In this document: positions 15,589-24,320 of the stretch, piece after piece
How the letters are laid out: each line of letters begins with the position of its first letter
Position numbering within the stretch: the first letter of the stretch is position 1
DNA from: Pseudoxanthomonas indica
Lineage (GTDB): Bacteria > Pseudomonadota > Gammaproteobacteria > Xanthomonadales > Xanthomonadaceae
Direction of reading: 5' to 3'
Length of the DNA stretch: 64,000 nucleotides
NCBI RefSeq assembly: GCF_900167565.1
Contig: NZ_FUZV01000001.1
Location: forward strand, 1 to 64,000
Notes under the pieces: generated by a model
The model's input: only the letters and a program-made list of their open reading frames with translations
Told to the model about the DNA's origin: nothing
Databases searched by the model: none
Translations under genes and position numbers: made by a program

Positions 15589-15937
15589 GGATTTGGACCG
15601 ATCCAAATCCTAGGGCCAAAAAATGCGGAATCGTCACCGCGACTCCAGTTCGAGCGCGACTGGATCGGTCTAAACAGACCATACATCGCGGAAGCCCGCA
15701 TTCTGCACTGCACCAAAAATCCGCCCGACAAGGGCCCTTCCGCCCAGCCGGATGGCGGGTCAATCAGCCGATGCTGCGCAGCAGCATGCGGGCCACGCTG
15801 TCTCATGGTACTAATTTTGTCGCCGACCTAGACCGATCCAAATTCGGGATCGTGTGGCCCGGGAGGGTGATTTACACAGGGCCATGGCGGGCGACTTCTA
15901 CCGGAAGCATCAGGCCGCGAATTTAGATCGTTCCAAA
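15589..15937. promoter_or_regulatory. Four LacI-type operators between divergent sugar operons
   Basis: Four related palindromes with a central CG: 15589-15610 (perfect arms GGATTTGGA and TCCAAATCC around CCGA), 15659-15674, 15827-15842 and 15922-15937. The shared form is TTTRGAYCGRTCCAAA. They occupy the 460-bp gap between the leader/kinase/GH92 operon and the TonB receptor, two near each side, the last 45 bp before the receptor ATG. The matching LacI-family repressor is not in the window. Apart from these sites I see nothing else in the gap. Confidence 0.75.
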
Positions 15938-15981
15938 CGCAGAATTCTTTCGCTTGTTCAATCAGAGAGGGGTTGAATCAG

Positions 15982-18900
15982 ATGTCACGCACACATAACC
16001 GCAGTACGTTGTCCGCCGCCATCACCATCGCACTGACGGCTGCTGTCGCGTTGCCGGTGTCCGTCTTCGCGCAAGAGGCCACGCCGCAGGCCGAAACTTC
16101 CACCCAGGCCACGGACCTCGACGCCGTCAGCGTCGTCGGCTACCGCTACGCCATCGAAAAGAGCCTGGATCAGAAGCGCAACGCGAACGCCATCGTCGAA
16201 GTCGTCAACGCCGAAGACATCGGCAAGTTCCCCGACAAGAACGTCGCCGACGCGCTGCAGCGCGTTCCGGGCGTGATCGTCACCCGCAGCGGTGGCGAAG
16301 GCAAAAACGTCAGCGTCCGCGGCCTGTCGCCGGAACTGACCCTGACCCAGCTCAATGGCAACTACGTCGCCTCCGCCGAATCCAACGGCGACCCGACGCG
16401 CTCGTTCAACTACATGCTGCTGCCGTCCAACATGCTGTCCAGCGCCGAGTTGTTCAAGACGCCGGAAGCGCGCCTGGACGAAGGCGGCGTGGGCGGTACC
16501 GTGATCCTGCACACCCGTCGTCCGCTGGACATGGAATCCAATACCGGCTTCGTCTCGCTGGAAGGCACGTGGGCCGATACCACCAAGAAGACCGACGGTC
16601 AGGTCGCTGCCTCGTACTCCTGGCACGACAAGGAAGATCGCTTCGGCTTTTTCGTTGGTTACACGCAACAGAACCGTACCACCCGCACCTTGGGCACGAG
16701 CACCGAGAGCTGGCAGTGGTATGGCCGCGATGAAGGCGGCACGGCTGTCGACGTCAACGGCAATCCCTCCAACTTCGACTCCAACTGGTGGGGCGGTACC
16801 GGCTTCTGGGATCAGAACGGCAACTACTACACCGGCTTCATGATGCCGACCTCGGTCAACGCCAACGTCAAGGAAGAAGAGCGCGAGCGCAAGGGCGGCC
16901 AGGTGACGTTCCAGTTCAAGCCGAACGACGACCTGACCCTGACGGCGAACTACTTCCGCTTCGACCTGTCGCAGAATTCCGAGACCAACTCGCTGAAGAT
17001 TCCGGAATGGAGCATTGCCCGTTACTTCGGCGACGGCAATTGGCGCGGCGGTCGCATGCTCGACGGCCTGCACTTCGATCGCAGCGGCACGATTGTCACC
17101 GGCGCCGACTTCAGCGTGCATCCCGGCAAGACCTACTACTGCAGCGAGGATGAAGCCGCCGCCGCAGGGCTGGCACCGGGTGGCTGGGGTTCGGATGACT
17201 GCGCCATGCCGACGCCGCAGATGACCGGCAGCTACAACATCGAAGACGCGCTCTCGCAGACCGTCGATTTCGAACTGGAGTGGCGCGGCGAAGGCGTGGA
17301 CGTCAGCGCCAAGATTGGCCGCACCTGGGCGGAGGGTGGTCCTTCGCTGCAGTTCGCCGTGCCGGTCAAGCCGCGTCGCCAGAACGCCGACGGCAGCTGG
17401 AGCCTGGGCAACACCTACAGTGCGTGGGACCTGAGCGGCACGCCGACGATGACGTTTGCTCCGGACCTGATGCAGAACCTGATGAATGGCGTCCTGCAGG
17501 TCGATCTTGGCTCGACCGGCTCGTCCTGGACCAAGAACTCGGATGAGCAGAAGTACGCGCAGATCGACACCACCTGGCATTTCGATGGCGATGTCCTCGA
17601 CTCGATCCAGTTCGGCATCAAGGGCCGCGATGGTGGCGTCAGCCGCAGCACCGGCAACAGCTACTGGGTCTGCCCGGGCACCGATCCCTCGGACTACGAG
17701 AATCGCTACTGGAACGGCCGCTGCAGCACGCTGGCCACCCAGTTCTCGCCCGGCCTGCTGAAGTCCATGGGCAATCTCACCGGCGGGTTCAACACCAGCG
17801 CGTTCCCGGCCATCAATTTCCCGGCGTACATCGGCTACCTCAACGAGACGTACGGTCCGATGCAGACGCGCAACGAAGACAACTTCATCTACAACGTCGA
17901 CGAGAAGATCTACTCTGCGTACCTGCAGGCCAACTTCCGCACCGACCGCCTGCGCGGCAACATCGGTGTCCGTTTCGCCAGCACCAAGCAGCATGCCGAC
18001 TCGACTGACAAGGTCACCTCCTACAACGATTACTTCTTCGACGACGCAAACGGCAATCCCCTCGCCTGTCAGGAAGGTGCACCGATGCCGACCGGCGCGC
18101 CCGCTGACACCTACTGTGGCACCGAGGGTTTCTGGCGCTTGTCCGACAGTCAGCAGCGCGCCGAGACCTTCGCGGTCAGTGCGCTGGATCGCAACTACAC
18201 TGACGTGTTGCCCAGCTTCAACCTAGCCTACGACCTGACCGACACCCTGGTGCTGCGCGCGGCAGCCTCCAAGGTGGTGGCCCGTCCCAGCTACAACAAC
18301 ATCGCAGCACCGGGCAGCCTGGAGTACTACAGCGAAGAGTACGTCAACGATCGCCGCTTGACCGGTGGTGCCGGCGAACTGGGTTGGTACGGCTCCGGCA
18401 GCAACAAGGATCTCGAGGCGTATGAGGCCAAGCAGTACGACGTGGGCGTGGAATGGTACTTCCACCCCGGTTCGGTGTTGGGTGCAGGCCTGTTCCGCAA
18501 GGATGTCAGCAACTTCACCGTTCCCGTGGTGGCGGATGTGGACATGCTCGTCAACGGGCAGACCGTGACCGTGCAGAACTATTCGACTCAGGCGGGTGGC
18601 CGCGACGCCGTGTCGCAGGGTGTCGAACTGTATGCGCAGCACACCCTGGATTTCGGCCTGGGCTTCCAGTTCAACTACACCTACAACGACACCAACGAAG
18701 CGGCCATCGTGCTGGCCGATGGCACCCAGTTGGGTGAATCTCCGCTGGTGGGCAGTGCCAAGAACCAGACCAACTTCACCGTGTTCTACGAGAACGAAAA
18801 GCTGCTGCTGCGCGCCTCGTACAACCGTCGTGGCGAAGTGGTGCAGGGTTTGGTCGATGGCTTGAACGTGTACGACGAGCCGTACCAGCAGATCGATCTG

Positions 18901-19065
18901 AACGCCGCCTACAACATCACGCCGGCCCTCAGCCTGACCGCTTCGGTGCTGAACGTGACCGAAGAAGAAACCCGCTCGTACCTGGGCAACGACACCAAGG
19001 CACGCTTCTACAGCAACGGCTACGCCGGCCGCATTGCCTACTTCGGCCTGAGCTACAAGTTCTAA
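15982..19065 (+). CDS. TonB-dependent receptor, carbohydrate-type
   Basis: 1027 residues. Signal peptide to about residue 30 (VALPVSVFAQ), a TonB-box-like DLDAVSVVG stretch, plug domain (FPDKNVADALQRVPGV, DEGGVGGTVILHTRRPLD) and a large barrel ending with the aromatic outer-membrane signal FGLSYKF. The size and plug wording match the Xanthomonas/Caulobacter TonB receptors of carbohydrate-utilisation loci. GAGAGGGG precedes ATG 15982 by 9 nt; a TTG at 15973 is less likely. Predicted to import oligosaccharides released by the GH92 enzyme, under the LacI-type operators. Confidence 0.9.
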   Translation: MSRTHNRSTLSAAITIALTAAVALPVSVFAQEATPQAETSTQATDLDAVSVVGYRYAIEKSLDQKRNANAIVEVVNAEDIGKFPDKNVADALQRVPGVIVTRSGGEGKNVSVRGLSPELTLTQLNGNYVASAESNGDPTRSFNYMLLPSNMLSSAELFKTPEARLDEGGVGGTVILHTRRPLDMESNTGFVSLEGTWADTTKKTDGQVAASYSWHDKEDRFGFFVGYTQQNRTTRTLGTSTESWQWYGRDEGGTAVDVNGNPSNFDSNWWGGTGFWDQNGNYYTGFMMPTSVNANVKEEERERKGGQVTFQFKPNDDLTLTANYFRFDLSQNSETNSLKIPEWSIARYFGDGNWRGGRMLDGLHFDRSGTIVTGADFSVHPGKTYYCSEDEAAAAGLAPGGWGSDDCAMPTPQMTGSYNIEDALSQTVDFELEWRGEGVDVSAKIGRTWAEGGPSLQFAVPVKPRRQNADGSWSLGNTYSAWDLSGTPTMTFAPDLMQNLMNGVLQVDLGSTGSSWTKNSDEQKYAQIDTTWHFDGDVLDSIQFGIKGRDGGVSRSTGNSYWVCPGTDPSDYENRYWNGRCSTLATQFSPGLLKSMGNLTGGFNTSAFPAINFPAYIGYLNETYGPMQTRNEDNFIYNVDEKIYSAYLQANFRTDRLRGNIGVRFASTKQHADSTDKVTSYNDYFFDDANGNPLACQEGAPMPTGAPADTYCGTEGFWRLSDSQQRAETFAVSALDRNYTDVLPSFNLAYDLTDTLVLRAAASKVVARPSYNNIAAPGSLEYYSEEYVNDRRLTGGAGELGWYGSGSNKDLEAYEAKQYDVGVEWYFHPGSVLGAGLFRKDVSNFTVPVVADVDMLVNGQTVTVQNYSTQAGGRDAVSQGVELYAQHTLDFGLGFQFNYTYNDTNEAAIVLADGTQLGESPLVGSAKNQTNFTVFYENEKLLLRASYNRRGEVVQGLVDGLNVYDEPYQQIDLNAAYNITPALSLTASVLNVTEEETRSYLGNDTKARFYSNGYAGRIAYFGLSYKF

Positions 19066-19158
19066 TCTGTCTCTCCCCCTCCCCGCGCCGCAAGGCCGGG
19101 GAGTGTTCACCGGCAGTTGCCCTCCCCGGGCAGCTGCCGTCTTCTTATGTGGACAGCC

Positions 19159-20679
19159 ATGGATACACACGACCGTATCAAGCAGATTGTCGTCGTCGGC
19201 GGAGGCAGCGCAGGGTGGATGGCGGCCGCTGCGCTGGCGACTTACCTGGGCACGCAGGCAAAGGTTCGACTTGTCGAATCCGAGGAAATCGGCATCGTCG
19301 GCGTGGGCGAGTCCACCGTGCCATACATGAAGACCTTCAATACCCAGGTCCTGGGTATCCGCGAGGCCGACTTCGTCGCCAAGACCCAAGGCACGTTCAA
19401 GTTGGGCATCCAGTTCAACGACTGGGGACGCATCGGAGACAGCTACGTCCACGGCTTCGGCAAGATTGGCCATTCCATGGGACCGCTGCCATTCCACCAG
19501 TACTGGCTCAAACAGTTCCTCGCTGGCCGCGCGCCCGACATCGGCGCATTTTCATTGCCGACCGCCGCAGCGCCACTCAACAAGTTCATGGTCAGCCCCG
19601 CCGATGCGCCTGCGGGCTCGCCTCTGGCTGACATTGCCTACGGCTACCAGTTTGATGCCGGGCTTTACGCACGTTACCTGCGCGAGTTGGCGGAGAGCCG
19701 GGGCGCACAGCGCATCGAAGGCAAGATCGTCGAGGTACTCCGCCGCGGTAACGACGGATTCATCGAGGCGGTCGTGCTCGAAAACGGCCAGCGCATCGAA
19801 GGCGAGCTTTTCATCGACTGCTCCGGATTCCGCGGTCTTCTCATCGAAGAGACGCTCAAGACCGGCTATGAAGACTGGTCAGAGTGGCTGCCCTGCGATC
19901 GCGCCATGGCCGTACCCAGTGAATCGGCCGGCCCACTCACGCCCTACACCCGTGTCACCGCGCAAAGCGCCGGCTGGCAGTGGCGCATTCCGCTGCAGCA
20001 CCGCGTGGGCAACGGCTACGTATATTCCAGCCGGCACATCAGCGATGACGAGGCAGCGGCGACCCTGCTTGCCGGACTCAATGGCAAACCGCTGGCCGAT
20101 CCGCGACCGCTGCGGTTCATCCCGGGCCGGCGCAGGAAATTCTGGAATGGCAATGTGGTCGCGGTCGGCCTGGCAGGCGGCTTCATGGAGCCGCTGGAGT
20201 CGACCAGCATCTATCTGGCGCAGTCGGGCATCCAGCGCCTGCTCAGCCTGTTCCCGGATCGCGGTTTTGATCCGGCGTTGGCCGAGCGTTTCAATCGAGA
20301 GTCGGCGTTCGAGCAGGAGCGGGTCCGCGACTTCCTGGTGCTGCATTACAACGCCACGGAACGTGACGACAGCGCCTTCTGGAACCATTGCCGCACGATG
20401 GCGATACCCGAAGAACTGCGCGAGACCATCGAACTGTTCCGCCGCGACGGCCGCTACTTCCGCAATGGCGAGGACTTCTTCGCGCTACCCAGCTGGGTCC
20501 AGGTGATGCTGGGCCAGCGCATCATCCCGCAGGGCTACCACCCGATTGTCGACGAACTGCCGGAAGACAAGTTGGTCCAGCTCGTCGATCGCGTCCGGCA
20601 CGTCGTGGCCAACTGCGTGGAGAGCATGCCCGCGCATCAGCAGTTCCTCGATACGTACTGCCGGGCGCCCACGCCCTGA
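19159..20679 (+). CDS. Flavin-dependent tryptophan-halogenase-family protein
   Basis: 506 residues. FAD-binding GGGSAGW (14-20), the family lysine in TQGTFKLGIQF (Lys81, corresponding to the catalytic Lys of PrnA), the halogenase WQWRIP motif, and PLESTSIYL with the partner Glu. All features of an active flavin-dependent halogenase are present. It follows the TonB receptor by 93 bp with a GC hairpin between. Such genes are recurrent neighbours of TonB receptors in Xanthomonas and Caulobacter sugar loci, where their substrate is unknown; some characterised relatives halogenate indoles. The start at 19159 is preferred to ATG 19147. Confidence 0.85.
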   Translation: MDTHDRIKQIVVVGGGSAGWMAAAALATYLGTQAKVRLVESEEIGIVGVGESTVPYMKTFNTQVLGIREADFVAKTQGTFKLGIQFNDWGRIGDSYVHGFGKIGHSMGPLPFHQYWLKQFLAGRAPDIGAFSLPTAAAPLNKFMVSPADAPAGSPLADIAYGYQFDAGLYARYLRELAESRGAQRIEGKIVEVLRRGNDGFIEAVVLENGQRIEGELFIDCSGFRGLLIEETLKTGYEDWSEWLPCDRAMAVPSESAGPLTPYTRVTAQSAGWQWRIPLQHRVGNGYVYSSRHISDDEAAATLLAGLNGKPLADPRPLRFIPGRRRKFWNGNVVAVGLAGGFMEPLESTSIYLAQSGIQRLLSLFPDRGFDPALAERFNRESAFEQERVRDFLVLHYNATERDDSAFWNHCRTMAIPEELRETIELFRRDGRYFRNGEDFFALPSWVQVMLGQRIIPQGYHPIVDELPEDKLVQLVDRVRHVVANCVESMPAHQQFLDTYCRAPTP

Positions 20680-20713
20680 CGTGCGCGCCCTGACTTGAAT
20701 CAGGCGCCGGTGG

Positions 20714-22702
20714 CTAGAGATGCTTCTCCAGCCACCCCAGCACGCGCTCCTGCACATCGCGCTCGTGCTCGAACTCATGGAACCAGTGCGGTCCGCGCGG
20801 GTACACCACCATCTCCACCGGCGTGCCGGTGAACTCCAGCGCGCCATGCAGCATCTGGCCTTGCGACAAGGGCACACGCTTGTCCTGCTCGCCGTGCAGG
20901 ATCAGCACGGGCGCCTTGATCTTGCCGGCGAAGCGGATTGGCGAATGACGGTCGTAGATCTCGCGCTGCGTCACCGGGCTGCCGAAGTAGCCGGGCAGGT
21001 AGTCCGGGGTGTCGGTCGTCAACGCCATGGCGCCGATATCGATCACACCTGCGCCGACAATGGCCGTCTTGAAGCGGTCCGAATGCGACGCGGCCCATGC
21101 CGACATGTAACCACCGTAGCTCCAGCCACCGATGGCCAGGCGCTGCGGATCGATGACGCCTTCGCTTTCCAGCATGTCGATGCCATCCAGGATGTCCTGG
21201 AAATCGCCGCCGCCCCAGTCATTGCGCGCCAGCTCGGTGAAAGCGGCGCCCTGCCCTTCGGATCCGCGCGGATTGGGCAGGAACACGACATAGCCCCGCG
21301 TTGACAGCAACTGGCCCCAATCGTGCCAGGAACCCTGCCAACCGGAGCACCAGGCCCATGCCGGTCCGCCGTGGATCTGCACCAGCGTGGGCAGCGGCTT
21401 GCCGGGTTTCCAGTCGGGCGGCGTCAACAGCAAGCCGCTGATCTGTCTGCCATCCTTGGACGAGGTCCAGCTCAGTTCGCGCACGGTGCCATGCTTCCAC
21501 GTCGCGACCTGGGGATTGCTGTTGGTGCGTGCCTGTGTCTTGCCCTGGTGCAGGGTCCACACTTCGATCGGTTGGCTGGCTGTCATCCCGAGGTATGCAA
21601 TCTGCCCGCTCGCGGCCACCGTGAAGGCCTGGTACGGAATCTGCGGTTGTGCGATTTCCTTCCACGCACCGTCGGCTGCGTTGAATCGCAGGAAGCCGCC
21701 ACGCACGCCGCGTTGGCCCTCGCCAATCAAGGTGCGGTCATCCTGCCAGCGCACCAGCCACAAGGTGCCTGGCCAATCCGTACCCAGGGGCGTGATGCGA
21801 CCACTCGCGATGTCGTGAATCATCGGCACGGCGGTCATGCCGTGGCTACCCAGCTGCCCGTACAACAATCGCGATCCATCGGGCGACCACTGCAGCGGGA
21901 AGGCGGACGCGCGCGCCTCCAGCACCTTCTGTTGGGTGCCGGTCTGCGGGTCCAGCAACACCACGCGCGAGCGATACCAGTAGTGATTCAAGGTGGTGCC
22001 GTCGGAGATACGCGCGGCCAGCTGCTTGCCGTCGGGTGACCAGGCCACGTCCTGCACCTGGATGCCGGGCGGCGTCAGTGCGCGCGGTTTGCCATCGGGC
22101 AGCGACTGCACCCACACACGTGCGAACTGGCGGAATTCTCCTACCTGCTTCGCATCGTCCTTGGCTTCGATCGCGGCCTTGTCCTCGGCGGTTGGAGGAT
22201 CCGTGGCGAGGTAGGCCAGCTGCTTGCCGCTCGCATCAAAAGAGAAAGCCGAGACATCACCGATGGATTGCGTCAGCACGCGGGCATTGTTGCCGTCGGC
22301 ATCGACCTGCCAGACCTGCTTCTTCGCCACTGCCCCGGAATCCAGTTCCTTGGGCAGGGGACGGTCCGACACGAAGTTCAGGCTGCGCCCATCCCGCGAC
22401 CACCGCGGGTATTCGTCACTGGCATCCGCAGGCGCGGGCAGCGCCCGGGCCGGCTGGCTACCCTGCGTGGGCACGCGCCAGATCTGTTGCCGCGCTGGTT
22501 TGCCTTCGCGCTGGGGCGTGGCCAAGGTGTAGGCGATCCAGCGACCGTCGTGACTGATCTGCGGGTCGCTCACCGACTTCAGGCTGGCGATGGCTTCCGG
22601 CGTCGGCAGGGTCTGCGCGGACACCGCAGCGCTCGCCAGCAGCGCCAGCAGCGCCAGCAACAACGTCGTGCCCCGCCATGTCCAGCGCAGTGAATTCGTC
22701 AT
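20714..22702 (-). CDS. Secreted S9-family prolyl-oligopeptidase-like peptidase
   Basis: 662 residues with a signal peptide (LLLALLALLASAAVSAQ). N-terminal beta-propeller (repeated SPDGKQLA, SRDGRSLNF, SPDGSRLLYG blades) and C-terminal alpha/beta hydrolase with nucleophile GGWSYGGY, Asp in LILHGEQDKRVP and His in GPHWFHEF. It acts on short peptides, probably in the periplasm. Last gene of the operon; its ATG overlaps the esterase stop (ATGA). The family also includes lasso-peptide isopeptidases, but no lasso genes are here. Confidence 0.88.
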   Translation of the reverse strand: MTNSLRWTWRGTTLLLALLALLASAAVSAQTLPTPEAIASLKSVSDPQISHDGRWIAYTLATPQREGKPARQQIWRVPTQGSQPARALPAPADASDEYPRWSRDGRSLNFVSDRPLPKELDSGAVAKKQVWQVDADGNNARVLTQSIGDVSAFSFDASGKQLAYLATDPPTAEDKAAIEAKDDAKQVGEFRQFARVWVQSLPDGKPRALTPPGIQVQDVAWSPDGKQLAARISDGTTLNHYWYRSRVVLLDPQTGTQQKVLEARASAFPLQWSPDGSRLLYGQLGSHGMTAVPMIHDIASGRITPLGTDWPGTLWLVRWQDDRTLIGEGQRGVRGGFLRFNAADGAWKEIAQPQIPYQAFTVAASGQIAYLGMTASQPIEVWTLHQGKTQARTNSNPQVATWKHGTVRELSWTSSKDGRQISGLLLTPPDWKPGKPLPTLVQIHGGPAWAWCSGWQGSWHDWGQLLSTRGYVVFLPNPRGSEGQGAAFTELARNDWGGGDFQDILDGIDMLESEGVIDPQRLAIGGWSYGGYMSAWAASHSDRFKTAIVGAGVIDIGAMALTTDTPDYLPGYFGSPVTQREIYDRHSPIRFAGKIKAPVLILHGEQDKRVPLSQGQMLHGALEFTGTPVEMVVYPRGPHWFHEFEHERDVQERVLGWLEKHL

Positions 22703-23685
22703 GCGTGTTGGTCCACCTTGGTTGAATCCAGTTGCTCGGTCATCCAGGCAGCGCCGAGGCGGATGGCGTCCTGCGCCTGTTCGGAGACGGCCATCGCTTC
22801 GATGAAGCTGTGCGGGGCGCCGGCATGGATACTTTCTCGCACGCGCACGCCTGCATCAGCAAGTCGGCGCGCCATGCTCGTGTTCTGCTCGGCGAGCACA
22901 TCGCGATCTCCCCATAGCATCAAGCTGGGAGGCAGATCGTGCAGCTCCGCCCGCAGCGGCGCCGACAGGGGGCCCGCCACCCGCAGGGCATCGGGGCCGA
23001 GATACTCGTGCCAGAACTCGTCCATCTCTTCGCCACTGAGCATGTCGTCGCGTGTTCCCAGGTCCGCGCGCGCCTGTTCGGACAGCTGCGGATCCCAGGC
23101 GCCGTAGTTGAGCACCAGCGCGAACAGCCGCGACACTTCGCCGCTCTCGCGCAGCGTGAGCGCCGCTGCAACGGCCAGGTTGGCGCCAGCGGAGTCACCG
23201 CCCAGTGCAAGGCGGTGGGAATGGATTCCGCGTGAGGCGCCGTGTTCCTTCAGCCACTCAAGCACCGACGTGATCTGTTCCAGTGCCACGGGATACGGAT
23301 GTTCCGGGGCCAGGCTGTAGTCGACCGCAACCACCACCAGGCCGGCGGCGTCGGCGTATTCGCGCACCAGGCGATCATGGGTGTCCACGCCGAACAGACA
23401 CCAGCCGCCGCCGTGCAGGTACACCAGCGCGGGCGAATCGGGCGTTGCCGAGAGCGGCCAGTAAATACGCACGCCAAACGCAGCATGCGGGCCTTCGAAT
23501 GCAATGTCCTCGGTGTGACGCATGACCGGGCCACCCTGTCGCCAGGGTGAGCGTGCTTCGGCGGCCACCAGGCGTCGTTCGGGCCAGGTGTGGGGCCGGC
23601 CCTGGCTCAAGCGTGCCGACTGTTCGCAAACGTCTTCGATGAACTGACGAATCTGCGGGTCCAAGGCCTCCAGACTTCGCGTCAT
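22699..23685 (-). CDS. Alpha/beta hydrolase, HSL-type esterase
   Basis: 328 residues with the hormone-sensitive-lipase family signatures: oxyanion HGGGW, nucleophile GGDSAGAN, Asp in MLWGDRDVL and His in GAPHSFIEA. Cytoplasmic (no signal). Predicted to hydrolyse short-chain or N-acyl/ester substrates brought in by the operon's transporters. It overlaps both neighbours by 4 bp. Confidence 0.85.
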   Translation of the reverse strand: MTRSLEALDPQIRQFIEDVCEQSARLSQGRPHTWPERRLVAAEARSPWRQGGPVMRHTEDIAFEGPHAAFGVRIYWPLSATPDSPALVYLHGGGWCLFGVDTHDRLVREYADAAGLVVVAVDYSLAPEHPYPVALEQITSVLEWLKEHGASRGIHSHRLALGGDSAGANLAVAAALTLRESGEVSRLFALVLNYGAWDPQLSEQARADLGTRDDMLSGEEMDEFWHEYLGPDALRVAGPLSAPLRAELHDLPPSLMLWGDRDVLAEQNTSMARRLADAGVRVRESIHAGAPHSFIEAMAVSEQAQDAIRLGAAWMTEQLDSTKVDQHA

Positions 23686-24320
23686 GCAGACGGCTCCGAC
23701 GATGCGGCGAAATCGCGCATCCAGTTCGCCACGACGTCCTCGCCACTGGCATCCAGCCCGGCCAGCAGCTGGGCGAAATCATGGCGCGCCTCGTCCTGTC
23801 CCAGCTTGAACGTGGCACGGGTTTCCAGCACCTGCGCGCGGAACGCGGTGACGCCGGTGGCCAGGCGGGCAAAGCGTTCACCCATCTCGTCCAGCGCCCA
23901 GGCCTTGGGCCGACCGTCTTCCATCTGCGTGACCAGCGCGTCCAGTTCCTCGCGGACCGGCGGCTCTGCTTCGTCCAGTTGCAGCTCAAGATCAAACATT
24001 ACCGCGGCATAGTTCCAGCTCGGCGCCTGCGTGCGATCGTCGAGCCAGCTCGGCGACACATAGGCGTGCGGGCCGATGATCAAGGCTTGCGCGCGCGGGT
24101 CGCGGCGCAGGCGCGCCACGTGCGGATTGCGGCGCGCCAAGTGGCCACGCAAGGCGATGACCTGGCCGTCGGCGTCCTGTTCGGCACGTAACGGCAGCGG
24201 CGTGAAGCAGGCGTCCGGGCCGCCGGCCGACACCAGCCAGCCAAACGGTTGCGTGGCCAGCAGGCGCACGACATCGTCGTGGCTGCGCGGTGCATATCGA
24301 CTATCGCGGGCGTGGCCCAT
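23682..24320 (-). CDS. PaiB-like FMN-binding protein
   Basis: 212 residues, matching the PaiB/FMN-binding negative-regulator family: an FMN split-barrel with GWLVSAGGPDACFTPLPLR, the H-L-A-R-x-N-P-H segment (RGHLARRNPHVARL), AYVSPSWLDD and NYAAVMF. The family is annotated as transcriptional regulators but many members are probably pyridoxamine-oxidase-like flavoenzymes or detoxifying proteins. The start ATG shares a base with the amidase stop (TGATG); a longer reading frame upstream is not supported. Confidence 0.8.
   Translation of the reverse strand: MGHARDSRYAPRSHDDVVRLLATQPFGWLVSAGGPDACFTPLPLRAEQDADGQVIALRGHLARRNPHVARLRRDPRAQALIIGPHAYVSPSWLDDRTQAPSWNYAAVMFDLELQLDEAEPPVREELDALVTQMEDGRPKAWALDEMGERFARLATGVTAFRAQVLETRATFKLGQDEARHDFAQLLAGLDASGEDVVANWMRDFAASSEPSA

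Noticed and set aside
15985..17994. 669-codon minus-strand ORF
   Set aside because: Antisense of the TonB receptor; no family resemblance.
20684..20708. Hairpin between the halogenase and the S9 peptidase as terminator
   Set aside because: The stem has a bulge and no T-tract on either strand.
20714..22702. Lasso-peptide isopeptidase
   Set aside because: The S9 fold and nearby TonB receptor fit, but no lasso precursor, B- or C-protein genes are present; a generic peptidase is the safer call.
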